From positions 1-28,389 of the forward strand of contig CAAGNU010000095.1 of assembly GCA_900771365.1 (NCBI GenBank): a stretch of 28,389 nt of DNA, in the 5' to 3' direction. Below, piece after piece: positions 1 through 7,093 of the stretch. The position numbers and the translations under genes were made by a program. This DNA is from Bacteroidales bacterium. Its GTDB lineage: Bacteria > Bacteroidota > Bacteroidia > Bacteroidales > P3. The notes beneath the pieces were generated by a model, which saw only the letters and a list, made by a program, of their open reading frames with translations, was not told the origin of the DNA and made no database searches. Positions within the stretch are counted from its first letter, which is position 1; each line of letters opens with the position of its first letter.

Positions 1-1
1 T

Positions 2-72
2 AATAAGGTATGATTGTTCGAAACATACCCCGCCACTTCGTGGCACCCCTTTCCGAAAGGGGAGGCTGCCGC
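2..72. repeat. Palindromic repeat, copy A
   Basis: This is the intact copy of a repeat seen three times in the first kilobase. Its core (46-62) is the perfect hairpin CCCCTTT-CCG-AAAGGGG, preceded by CGAAACATACCCCGCCACTT and followed by GGAGGCTGCCGC. Copy B (214-329) matches 19-72 exactly apart from an insertion. Copy D (852-910) is a diverged version that includes the upstream AGGTATG. Its size and hairpin suggest a REP-like element; no transposase is seen. Confidence 0.75.
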
Positions 73-213
73 GTCATTCCGGCACAAATTGTACTTTTTG
101 TGGCAATTGCGGATAATCTTTTCGCAAAATGGGCCGCTTCCGCCCTCCCTTTCAGAGCGTATGCATCCACATGGATTAATCGATTATTTGATTTATGCTC
201 GCATCCGCGAGCG

Positions 214-329
214 CGAAACATACCCCGCCACTTCGTGGCACCCCTTTACTCCGTGACGTATTCACTCCTGCCTCAAGAGCGAGCTCTTGGGCGTTCTGTT
301 CCATACGTTCCGAAAGGGGAGGCTGCCGC
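214..329. repeat. Palindromic repeat, copy B, interrupted
   Basis: Bases 214-247 equal 19-52 of copy A, and 310-329 equal 53-72, so this is the same repeat split by about 62 bp (248-309). The inserted segment carries its own small palindrome (CAAGAG...CTCTTG). A separate hairpin, GCTCGC-ATCC-GCGAGC, lies just upstream at 197-212. Confidence 0.7.
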
Positions 330-423
330 ACTCACAGCCACCCCATTCGATTGCTTCGACTCGTTCGACTCTTAGCGGCTCCTGTTTCTATCTGGCTCGG
401 CTGAGAGGGCGTGAAGGTGCCCG

Positions 424-442
424 GACTGACATTTTGTCAGTC
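424..442. repeat. GACTGACA/TGTCAGTC palindrome
   Basis: Perfect 8-bp arms GACTGACA (424-431) and TGTCAGTC (435-442) surround TTT. A related half-degenerate site, CTGACAAAATGGCA, occurs in the opposite orientation at 576-589. It could be a regulator-binding site or part of a decayed repeat. No gene start lies close enough to decide. Confidence 0.4.
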
Positions 443-483
443 GTCGTTTGGGTGCGGGGAAGGGTCGGAGAAGCTCCGCCGTA

Positions 484-515
484 GCTTCGCTCCACCTTCG
501 CTCCACCTCCGCTCC
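484..515. repeat. 11-bp tandem repeat (ACCTTCGCTCC)
   Basis: Three near-identical 11-bp units, GCTTCGCTCC, ACCTTCGCTCC and ACCTCCGCTCC, run head to tail. The same unit is repeated five times at 12588-12642, twelve kilobases away in another gene-free stretch. Confidence 0.7.
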
Positions 516-610
516 CTGGGGCGAAGGATAAGCGGGTGAAAAATGACCCTTCTGAGGAGGTGGGACGGGGCTTTGCTGACAAAATGGCAATGTGCTGCTT
601 GTAGAATAGC

Positions 611-714
611 GTTCGACTGATTCGACTGGCTCGATTATACTGACAACTTATTATAAATAAGCATTATACAATCCAGTCGAATGAGTCGAACGGGGTCTTC
701 GACTGATTCGATTG
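611..714. repeat. TCGACTGATTCGACTG inverted repeat family
   Basis: GTTCGACTGATTCGACTGG (611-629) is matched in inverse by CCAGTCGAATGAGTCGAAC (673-691) with one mismatch in 19, so a long hairpin can form. A third direct copy, TTCGACTGATTCGATTG, is at 698-714. A looser one lies at 349-370. Confidence 0.7.
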
Positions 715-851
715 CCTAACGTGAATTATCGTGAATTGAACGCAAATGTTCATAAAGGGCGATTCTTAGACTCGCCTTAATTTATAACACCCTGCGTGAG
801 ATTCTGGTTTTTCCTTTCTTTCGAATATTAAATCATATAGTATTGGTTTCC

Positions 852-910
852 AATGAGGTATGGCTATTCGAAAGATACTCCGTCCGCTTTCCGAACGGGG
901 TGTTAGCGGC
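852..910. repeat. Palindromic repeat, copy D, diverged
   Basis: AATGAGGTATGGCTATTCGA and the following bases align with the beginning of copy A (AATAAGGTATGATTGTTCGA), and the segment ends in GTTAGCGGC where copy A has GGCTGCCGC. The hairpin is degenerate. It lies just upstream of the promoter-like element of the DUF1846 gene. Confidence 0.5.
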
Positions 911-950
911 ATATTGATAAAATAAATATCGCTAATTGGAAAAAATTTCG

Positions 951-958
951 TATCTTTG
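951..958 (+). promoter_or_regulatory. Bacteroidetes -7 element for the DUF1846 gene
   Basis: TATCTTTG matches the Bacteroidetes -7 consensus TAnnTTTG and is followed by GCA, 38 bp upstream of the ATG at 997. No TTTG is seen at the expected -33 distance, so only the -7 box supports this call. Confidence 0.5.
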
Positions 959-996
959 CATTCCGTATTTTTATAAGAAACCTATCGGAAGGCATT

Positions 997-2463
997 ATGA
1001 AACACGGCTTTGACAACAACAAGTATCTCAAGATTCAGTCCGAACATATCAAGGACAGAATCTCAAAATTCGGCAACAAACTGTATCTGGAGTTCGGAGG
1101 CAAGCTCTTCGACGATTTCCACGCCAGCCGCGTGCTGCCCGGCTTCGAACCCGACAGCAAGCTGAAGATGCTGATGCAGCTCCGCGACGATGCGGAGATT
1201 GTCATCGTTATCTCCGCCCGCGACATCGAGAAGAACAAGGTGCGCGGCGACCTCGGCATCACCTACGACGTGGATGTGCTGCGCCTGCGCGACGAGTTTA
1301 TGAGCCGCGGGCTGAGCGTCAACTCGGTTGTCATCACGCAGTTCAACGGCCAGGCCAGCGCCGTGGCTTTCCGCGAAAGGCTGGAACGCTTGGACATCAA
1401 CGTCTACTATCACTATATTATAGAAGGCTATCCCACGAATGTGGATCTGATATGCTCGGACGAGGGCTTTGGCAAGAACGAGTATGTGCAGACGACGAAG
1501 CCCCTCGTGGTCATCACGGCCCCCGGCCCTGGAAGCGGCAAGATGGCCGTGTGCCTCAGCCAGCTCTATCAGGAGAACAAACGCGGCCTCAAGGCCGGCT
1601 ACGCCAAGTTCGAGACCTTCCCTATCTGGAGCATCCCGCTGAAGCACCCCGTGAACGTGGCATACGAGGCCGCCACGGCCGACCTCAACGACGTGAACAT
1701 GATCGACCCCTTCCACCTCGAAGCCTACGGCGAGACGGCGGTGAACTACAACCGCGACATCGAAATCTTCCCCGTGCTGAACGCCATCTTCGAGGGCATC
1801 TACGGCGAGAACCCCTATAAGTCGCCCACCGACATGGGCGTGAACATGGCAGGCTTCTGCATCTCGGACGACGAGGTGTGCTGCCAGGCCTCGAAGGACG
1901 AAATCATCCGCCGCTACTACACGGCGCTGTGCGACTTTGCCCAGGGCAAGATTCCCGAGAGCGAGGTGAACAAGATTGCCCTGCTGATGAAGCAGATGAA
2001 GATTACGACGGACGACCGCCGCACCACCGTGGCCGCCCGTCAGCGTAAGGAGCTGGAAGGCGCCCCCGCTGCCGCCATAGAGCTGGCCGACGGCACCATC
2101 CTCACAGGCCACACAAGCGACCTCCTCGGCCCCAGCGCCGCCCTGCTGCTCAACGCCACCAAACACCTCGCAGGGATAGACCACAGCGTGAAGCTGATAC
2201 CGCAGGAGATTATCGAACCCATACAGGACACCAAGACGAAGCTGCTCCACGGCCACAATCCCCGCCTGCACACCGACGAGGTGCTCGTGGCGCTCTCTAT
2301 CCTGAGCCGCACCGATGAGAAATGCCGCAAAGCCTTGGAGACCCTGCCGCAACTCGATGGCTGCCAGGTTCATGCCACGGTGATGCTTAGCGAGGTGGAC
2401 CGCAAGATATTCAAGAAGCTCGGCATCGGCCTCACCACAGACCCCACGCCGAAACGCCGATAA
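997..2463 (+). CDS. DUF1846 (UPF0371) family protein
   Basis: This 488-residue cytoplasmic protein begins with the typical family N-terminus (MKHGFDNNKYLKIQSEHIKD). It is full length for the family and has no signal peptide or membrane segment. A glycine-rich, P-loop-like segment APGPGSGK lies at residues 175-182 after a beta-strand (VVIT), suggesting phosphate or nucleotide binding. The family is widespread, but I know of no firmly established reaction. The ATG at 997 is chosen because the conserved N-terminus starts there and TATCTTTG lies 38 bp upstream. The alpha/beta hydrolase gene follows 39 bp downstream on the same strand. A 436-residue open frame on the opposite strand is a codon-bias shadow. 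Family assignment is confident; function is unknown. Confidence 0.9.
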   Translation: MKHGFDNNKYLKIQSEHIKDRISKFGNKLYLEFGGKLFDDFHASRVLPGFEPDSKLKMLMQLRDDAEIVIVISARDIEKNKVRGDLGITYDVDVLRLRDEFMSRGLSVNSVVITQFNGQASAVAFRERLERLDINVYYHYIIEGYPTNVDLICSDEGFGKNEYVQTTKPLVVITAPGPGSGKMAVCLSQLYQENKRGLKAGYAKFETFPIWSIPLKHPVNVAYEAATADLNDVNMIDPFHLEAYGETAVNYNRDIEIFPVLNAIFEGIYGENPYKSPTDMGVNMAGFCISDDEVCCQASKDEIIRRYYTALCDFAQGKIPESEVNKIALLMKQMKITTDDRRTTVAARQRKELEGAPAAAIELADGTILTGHTSDLLGPSAALLLNATKHLAGIDHSVKLIPQEIIEPIQDTKTKLLHGHNPRLHTDEVLVALSILSRTDEKCRKALETLPQLDGCQVHATVMLSEVDRKIFKKLGIGLTTDPTPKRR

Positions 2464-2502
2464 GTCAGAACTTGTTGGGCTGAAATCAACACAGAGAAGG
2501 TT

Positions 2503-3264
2503 ATGGGGTACTTCAAATATAACGGGAAACGGTTATATTATGAAGAATATGGAAGTGGCGAGGCGTTAGTGCTGTTGCACGGCAATACGGTATCCAGCAA
2601 GTTCTTCACCCCGATTATCCCTGTACTTGCAGAAAAGTATCATGTCGTAACATTGGACTTCCTCGGATGCGGCCAGTCCGACAGAATGGACAGGTGGCCT
2701 GCGGACCTGTGGTATGAGTGGGCCGCACAGGTGATTGCCCTCTGTGATGAGCTGGGGCTGACCAAAGTGAAGCTGATTGGATGCAGCGGAGGCGCACTTG
2801 TCGCAATCAATGCTGCCTTGGAGAGACCAGAGCTTGTCGAATGCGTTGTTGCAGACAGTTTTGAGGGGCTGAAGGCTGACCCCCATATCACCGAACAGAT
2901 ACATACAGGCAGAGATTTCGCCAAGCAGAACGAAGGGTTCCGCACGCTAATGAAATCCATGCACGGCGAAGACTGGGAAAACGTGGTTGATGCTGATACG
3001 GAAGCGGTGGTGGCTCATGCCCAGACGATAGGAGCATTCACACACCAGCCTATTGAAAGTCTAAAGGTGAATCTGCTTCTTACAGGTAGCACTGATGATG
3101 AGATGTTCCCGAAAGGACATTATGAAAATTTGTTTGCCGACATCTGCAGCAGGAATGACATGGCAAAGAGCCACATCTTCGAACATGGCGGACACCCTGC
3201 AATGATGAGCAACCTTGAAGCATTCACGCCATTATGCGAAGCGTTCTTTGCTGAAACCGATTAG
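2503..3264 (+). CDS. Alpha/beta fold hydrolase
   Basis: This 253-residue protein with no signal peptide is a likely cytoplasmic hydrolase. It shows the alpha/beta-hydrolase order of motifs: oxyanion-hole LLHGNT (residues 24-29), strand and turn DFLGCGQSD (52-60), nucleophile elbow G-C-S-G-G with Ser95, acid at Asp198 or Asp199 (GSTDDEMFP), and histidine at His231 (GGHPAM). The substrate cannot be told; esterase, lactonase or similar are all possible. It lies 39 bp after the DUF1846 gene and ahead of a hairpin terminator, so the two may be co-transcribed. Its codons are more mixed and AT-richer than those of the DUF1846 gene, which hints at a different origin. Confidence 0.88.
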   Translation: MGYFKYNGKRLYYEEYGSGEALVLLHGNTVSSKFFTPIIPVLAEKYHVVTLDFLGCGQSDRMDRWPADLWYEWAAQVIALCDELGLTKVKLIGCSGGALVAINAALERPELVECVVADSFEGLKADPHITEQIHTGRDFAKQNEGFRTLMKSMHGEDWENVVDADTEAVVAHAQTIGAFTHQPIESLKVNLLLTGSTDDEMFPKGHYENLFADICSRNDMAKSHIFEHGGHPAMMSNLEAFTPLCEAFFAETD

Positions 3265-3277
3265 GGAATATAAACGT

Positions 3278-3317
3278 AAAACACGACTTGAGGCATTTCG
3301 CTCACAAATCGTGTTTT
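3278..3317. terminator. Bidirectional terminator hairpin between convergent genes
   Basis: AAAACACGA (3278-3286) pairs perfectly with TCGTGTTTT (3309-3317), with an inner TGAG/CTCA stem. The A-run on one side and T-run on the other let it act for both the plus-strand hydrolase gene and the minus-strand bcp gene, which converge here. Confidence 0.75.
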
Positions 3318-3335
3318 ATCTTATGGAAAACTTTT

Positions 3336-3794
3336 CTATTTGAGGCTCTCCAATATCTGCTCTGCGTGAACCTTGGTCTTGATTTGCTTAGGAGTGAAAA
3401 TCTTAGTAATTACTCCGTTTTCATCTGCCAAGAAGGTGGTGCGAAGGATGCCCATGGTGGTCTTGCCATAATTGGTCTTCTCGCCCCAGGCGCCTAATTC
3501 TTGTAATAAGGTAGTCTCGGTGTCAGCAATAAGAGGGAACTGAAGGCCGTACTTCTCTGCGAATTTCTGCTGGAGCTCCTGCCGGTCCTTGCTCACGCCG
3601 ATAATGGCATAGCCCTCGGCCTCTAACTCGGCTTTGTGTTCTTGCAAAGAGCAGGCCTCGGCGGTACAGCCCGGGGTGTTTGCCTTGGGATAGGTGTAGA
3701 GGATGATTTTGCGACCAGCAAAGTCGCTCAGTTTGATATCGCTGCCTTGCTGATCTTTTCCTAAGACCTCGGGAAGTTTGTCTCCTATGTTCAT
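3336..3794 (-). CDS. bcp: Thioredoxin-dependent thiol peroxidase (peroxiredoxin Q/BCP)
   Basis: This 152-residue peroxiredoxin of the BCP/PrxQ group reduces hydrogen peroxide and organic hydroperoxides in the cytoplasm, using thioredoxin as electron donor. The active-site segment YTYPKANTPGCTAEACSL carries the peroxidatic Cys43 and a resolving Cys48 five residues on, as in E. coli Bcp. Length is normal for the family and there is no signal peptide. It is the last gene of the minus-strand series, 125 bp after panB, and a 9-bp tandem repeat fills part of that gap directly upstream of its start. It ends at the bidirectional hairpin. Confidence 0.95.
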   Translation of the reverse strand: MNIGDKLPEVLGKDQQGSDIKLSDFAGRKIILYTYPKANTPGCTAEACSLQEHKAELEAEGYAIIGVSKDRQELQQKFAEKYGLQFPLIADTETTLLQELGAWGEKTNYGKTTMGILRTTFLADENGVITKIFTPKQIKTKVHAEQILESLK

Positions 3795-3831
3795 GATTTA
3801 GAAGATTTGAAGGGGTTGATGGATAGGGGGT

Positions 3832-3894
3832 GATAGCTATGATGGCTATAATGGCTATGATGGCTATGATAGCTATGATAGCTATGATAGCTAT
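3832..3894. repeat. 9-bp tandem repeat, 7 units, between panB and bcp
   Basis: Seven consecutive 9-bp units of the form GATRGCTAT (one begins with A) run from 3832 to 3894. Four are GATAGCTAT, two GATGGCTAT and one AATGGCTAT. The repeat starts 38 bp upstream of the bcp start codon and ends 26 bp from the panB stop. Such near-perfect short units tend to change copy number by slippage, so the bcp leader may differ between strains. Confidence 0.9.
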
Positions 3895-3919
3895 AGTGGC
3901 TGACGCCTATTCAAATATC

Positions 3920-4738
3920 TTAGTATTGTTCTTTCTCGTTGGGGAAACTGACGGTCTTCACATCGTTGATGTACTGGCGGATAGCATTGCTGATATCTTC
4001 ACCAAAGGTGCCGTAAGTGCGGAGATAGCGGGGCTTGAACTGCTGTGTGATGCCGAGCATGTCCTGAAGGACGAGAACCTGTCCATCCGTTCCGCTACCT
4101 GCTCCGATACCGATTGTGGGTATCTTCAATTCTTGCGTAACCTGTGCGGCCAGCTTGGCGGGTATCTTCTCTACGACAAGGCTGAAGCAGCCAGCCTCCT
4201 GCAGCACCTTGGCATCATGGATGAGGCGCTCTGCTTCTTCTTCCTGCGTGGCGCGGACAGCGTAGGTGCCAAACTTGTTGATGCTCTGCGGGGTTAGTCC
4301 GAGGTGTCCCATCACGGGGATGCCTGCTGTGAGAATGCGACTGATGGATTCCAGAACCTCCTCGCCGCCTTCGAGCTTGATGGCATCAGCACCTGTCTCT
4401 TTCATGATGCGGATTGCGGAGGCCAAGGCGAGCTTGGAGTTGCCCTGATAGGTGCCAAAAGGCATATCGACGACCACCAAGGCACGCTTGATGGCACGTT
4501 TCACAGAAGAGGCATAGACTATCATCTCGTCGAGCGTGATAGGCAGCGTGGTGTCGTAGCCTTCCATCACATTAGCGGCAGAGTCGCCCACAAGGATGAC
4601 GTCTATCTTGGTTGCGTCGAGCAGTTTAGCCATGGAATAATCATAAGCGGTGAGCATGGCAATCTTCTCACCATTCTGCTTCATGCGCTGAAGCACATTG
4701 GTAGTAACCTTCGTTACATCGGTCTGCAAATAAGCCAT
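3920..4738 (-). CDS. panB: 3-methyl-2-oxobutanoate hydroxymethyltransferase (PanB)
   Basis: This enzyme transfers a hydroxymethyl group from 5,10-methylene-tetrahydrofolate to alpha-ketoisovalerate to give ketopantoate, the first committed step of pantothenate and coenzyme A synthesis. The 272-residue protein shows the expected TIM-barrel motifs: LTAYDY (29-34), VGDS with metal ligand Asp52, VVVDMPFGTYQ with Asp91, IKLEGG with Glu123, GHLGLTPQS (144-152) and the catalytic-type Glu190 in VVEKIP. Length is normal. It lies 90 bp downstream of the unknown secreted protein gene. That gap carries a heptamer repeat (4750-4777), so panB may have its own promoter. Confidence 0.96.
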   Translation of the reverse strand: MAYLQTDVTKVTTNVLQRMKQNGEKIAMLTAYDYSMAKLLDATKIDVILVGDSAANVMEGYDTTLPITLDEMIVYASSVKRAIKRALVVVDMPFGTYQGNSKLALASAIRIMKETGADAIKLEGGEEVLESISRILTAGIPVMGHLGLTPQSINKFGTYAVRATQEEEAERLIHDAKVLQEAGCFSLVVEKIPAKLAAQVTQELKIPTIGIGAGSGTDGQVLVLQDMLGITQQFKPRYLRTYGTFGEDISNAIRQYINDVKTVSFPNEKEQY

Positions 4739-4749
4739 TTTGAGCTATG

Positions 4750-4777
4750 AATTAAGAGTTAAGAATCATGAGTTAGA
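4750..4777. repeat. Heptamer-period repeat upstream of panB
   Basis: AATTAAG, AGTTAAG, AATCATG and AGTTAGA follow in steps of 7 bp. The AGTTAAG/AATTAAG units are the same as those at 20871-20898. It lies 12 bp upstream of the panB start codon on the minus strand. Confidence 0.6.
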
Positions 4778-4828
4778 CAGAAGCTGGTTCTTGATCTTTA
4801 CTCTACTCTGTATTTTTATGCGTTCTTA

Positions 4829-6103
4829 CTATTCAATTTCTTCATCTCCATCGTTACGGAAAGCATCGGAAGAATCCTCTTCGACATTTTCTTCTTCGCC
4901 CTCAACGATACGTAACAAAGAGCGGAAAGGCTTCCTATAGTCATATTCTCCTTTCCCGTTGATACGGAAAGGTTTGAAATACCGTTCTTCGCCATCCACC
5001 ATAACGGTGACTGCACCTTGCTCTGAAGGCGAATCGGCGGGATAGAGATACTTTGACACCTCCTCCACGGCGATACGTTTGGCGAGGAAGATGGTATCGA
5101 ACTGCGAGGCATTGATGGCACCCTGCAAGAGGAGCACGGGGCCGCCCTTAATCTTCTTAGTGTTAATCTGACGATATTCTACGCCCTTGGTGCCCATTTT
5201 CTTAGCAAAGACCTTCAAGCCCGACTCCACCTGCTCTTCGGTTACAGGGAAACGGACAAAGATGGAATCCATGAGATACTGGCACTCACCAGGTTTGCGT
5301 GTGAAGCTGGAATGCAGCACGATATACCCTATCGGAAGGATAATCTGACGCTGATGAGGCACAAGGAAATAATGCTCGAAGAACTGCTTGTAGTCCAGAT
5401 GCTCATCAATTGAGAGTTCAACGGGGGGCGGGCATTCTCCGCGCGTATTATAGACAGCATAGATGGAGCCCTTCTTTAACAAAAGCTGGGTGTAATAGGC
5501 TCGGATATTGCTGTCCTGTGCGGGAAGGAAGTAGCCGCTATTGCTACCGATACATTCTATCGGATTGTGGCGGAAGGTGACCAATACCGTGCCTTCGAGA
5601 TGGACGTCTTTGTTGAACACTTTGCGGCTGTCGGGGAGCTCCGCGCAGTCGTAGACCTGCTTATCGGTAGGCACCTCAAAGCGGATAAGCTCCACCGTGT
5701 CGCCATAGCAGCTACAATGAATGGGATTGTAGGCATAACGCACAGGCATCACCTCATGGCCGCGCATGGTGAAATAGCGATAGACCGATTCGACACGCAT
5801 CTTCATCAAAGCGCTGTCGCTTCCATGCCCGTAGGCCTCAATGGACATTGTATAAAGCCGCGGACTGTTTTTGTCGAAAGCGATATTGTATGCGGAATCC
5901 AACAAGTCGAGGTCGATTTCTCGATATGCGCTATCGCCATCATCAAAATGAAGCAACAAGCAGAATAGTTCGGGATTGTTCCAAGCCTGAAGGAGTTCCT
6001 TGGGCTTGAGCGGCTTCTCCGAGGGGATATGCAGCCCTGAGGTCTGTGCCGTGGCAGACAGCATCAACATCAGGGAACAGAGCAACACAAGAGGCTTTTT
6101 CAT
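4829..6103 (-). CDS. Unknown secreted protein
   Basis: I do not recognise a named family. The 424-residue protein starts with a clear signal peptide (MKKPLVLLCSLMLMLSATAQ, cut probable after the TAQ), with no lipobox cysteine, so it is probably periplasmic or outer-membrane associated. A stretch near residues 80-115 (TMSIEAYGHGSDSALMKMR) loosely resembles the beta-alpha pattern of OmpA-type peptidoglycan-binding domains, but key residues cannot be confirmed. The C-terminus is acidic and probably disordered. It starts 9 bp after the MoxR ATPase gene ends and is almost surely co-transcribed with it and with the two foldase genes, which suggests an envelope role. Confidence 0.8.
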   Translation of the reverse strand: MKKPLVLLCSLMLMLSATAQTSGLHIPSEKPLKPKELLQAWNNPELFCLLLHFDDGDSAYREIDLDLLDSAYNIAFDKNSPRLYTMSIEAYGHGSDSALMKMRVESVYRYFTMRGHEVMPVRYAYNPIHCSCYGDTVELIRFEVPTDKQVYDCAELPDSRKVFNKDVHLEGTVLVTFRHNPIECIGSNSGYFLPAQDSNIRAYYTQLLLKKGSIYAVYNTRGECPPPVELSIDEHLDYKQFFEHYFLVPHQRQIILPIGYIVLHSSFTRKPGECQYLMDSIFVRFPVTEEQVESGLKVFAKKMGTKGVEYRQINTKKIKGGPVLLLQGAINASQFDTIFLAKRIAVEEVSKYLYPADSPSEQGAVTVMVDGEERYFKPFRINGKGEYDYRKPFRSLLRIVEGEEENVEEDSSDAFRNDGDEEIE

Positions 6104-6112
6104 ATTTGTAAT

Positions 6113-7066
6113 TTATCTGATAAGCTGTCCGACAATCTCTTCTATCGAGATGCCTTCAGCTTCGGCATAATAGTTGCGAACGATACGATGGCGCAGCACT
6201 TCGAGCGCGACAGCATTCACGTCCTCCATGTCTGGGGAATACTTGCCCTGCATAGCGGCATGGGTCTTGGCACCCATGACGAGATACTGAGACGCACGAG
6301 GGCCCGCGCCCCAGGAGAGATACTTGGTGGCAAGCTGCGCACCCTCTGTCCCTGGACGTGTGGATGAGGAGAGTCGGACTGCATACTGGCAGACATTGTC
6401 GGGCACAGGCATACGGCGTATAACGCTTTGATAGCAAAGAATCTCTTCGGCAGACATCACTTCGTTCACCTCTTGCGTGCTGTCCACGGTAGTGCCTTTT
6501 ACAATGTCGACCTCTTCCTCGAAAGAGGGATAGTCCATACGGATGTTCAGCATAAAGCGGTCAAGCTGAGCTTCGGGAAGCGGGTAGGTGCCTTCCTGCT
6601 CGATAGGGTTCTGGGTAGCGAGGACAAAGAACGGTGCTGCGAGCGGGTAGCTCTTACCCGACACGGTAACGCATTTCTCCTGCATGGCCTCAAGCAGAGC
6701 GGCCTGCGTCTTAGGAGGCGTGCGGTTGATCTCATCAGCGAGGACGATATTGGCGAACACGGGGCCTTTGATGAACTGGAAGTGACGATTCTCGTCCAGA
6801 ATCTCAGAGCCTGTAATGTCCGAAGGCATCAAGTCCGGGGTGAACTGTATGCGGCTGAAGGTGAGTCCTAAGGTATGGGAAAGAGTGTTGACCATCAACG
6901 TTTTGGCCAAACCAGGAACACCTACCAAAAGACAATGTCCACCCGTAAAAATTGAAAGGAGCAGGCTGTCCACGGCCTTGTCCTGACCGACGATAACCTT
7001 GCCAATCTCACTCTTGAGTGCGTGGTACTGTTTTACAAAATTGTCAAGAAGTTCGCTCTCCGACAT
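6113..7066 (-). CDS. MoxR-family AAA+ ATPase
   Basis: This 317-residue cytoplasmic AAA+ ATPase of the MoxR group acts as a chaperone-like factor, usually activating or assembling metal- or VWA-domain proteins. Walker A is GVPGLAKT (residues 49-56), Walker B ends in LADE (Asp111-Glu112), and the MoxR hallmark NRTPPKTQAALLEAMQE follows directly. The sensor motif ATQNP and the arginine-finger region are present downstream. The usual partners (DUF58 and VWA proteins) are absent from the window. Instead the gene sits 27 bp after surA and 9 bp before a secreted protein of unknown family. That neighbourhood suggests an envelope-linked client. Confidence 0.93.
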   Translation of the reverse strand: MSESELLDNFVKQYHALKSEIGKVIVGQDKAVDSLLLSIFTGGHCLLVGVPGLAKTLMVNTLSHTLGLTFSRIQFTPDLMPSDITGSEILDENRHFQFIKGPVFANIVLADEINRTPPKTQAALLEAMQEKCVTVSGKSYPLAAPFFVLATQNPIEQEGTYPLPEAQLDRFMLNIRMDYPSFEEEVDIVKGTTVDSTQEVNEVMSAEEILCYQSVIRRMPVPDNVCQYAVRLSSSTRPGTEGAQLATKYLSWGAGPRASQYLVMGAKTHAAMQGKYSPDMEDVNAVALEVLRHRIVRNYYAEAEGISIEEIVGQLIR

Positions 7067-7093
7067 TCTTTATAGTATTATATAGTTACATTA

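Larger units (their letters stand above)
1..996. other. Gene-free, repeat-rich region
   Basis: I see no credible gene in these ~1 kb. The open frames overlap each other and follow repeats rather than codon structure. The stretch holds three copies of a palindromic repeat (2-72, 214-329, 852-910), a family of TCGAC-based inverted repeats (349-714), a short 11-bp tandem repeat (484-515) and a TGACA/TGTCA palindrome (424-442). It ends in a promoter-like element for the DUF1846 gene. This looks like decayed mobile or REP-like DNA between genes. Confidence 0.7.

Noticed and set aside
1063..2373. 436-codon open frame on the minus strand opposite the DUF1846 gene
   Set aside because: It mirrors a well-recognised family gene in GC-biased codons, and its product is low-complexity (Val, Ala, Gly, Leu, His-rich) with no known motif.
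3830..4297. 155-codon plus-strand open frame beginning with Met-Ile/Ala-Met repeats
   Set aside because: Its start is the translated 9-bp tandem repeat and the rest is antisense to panB.
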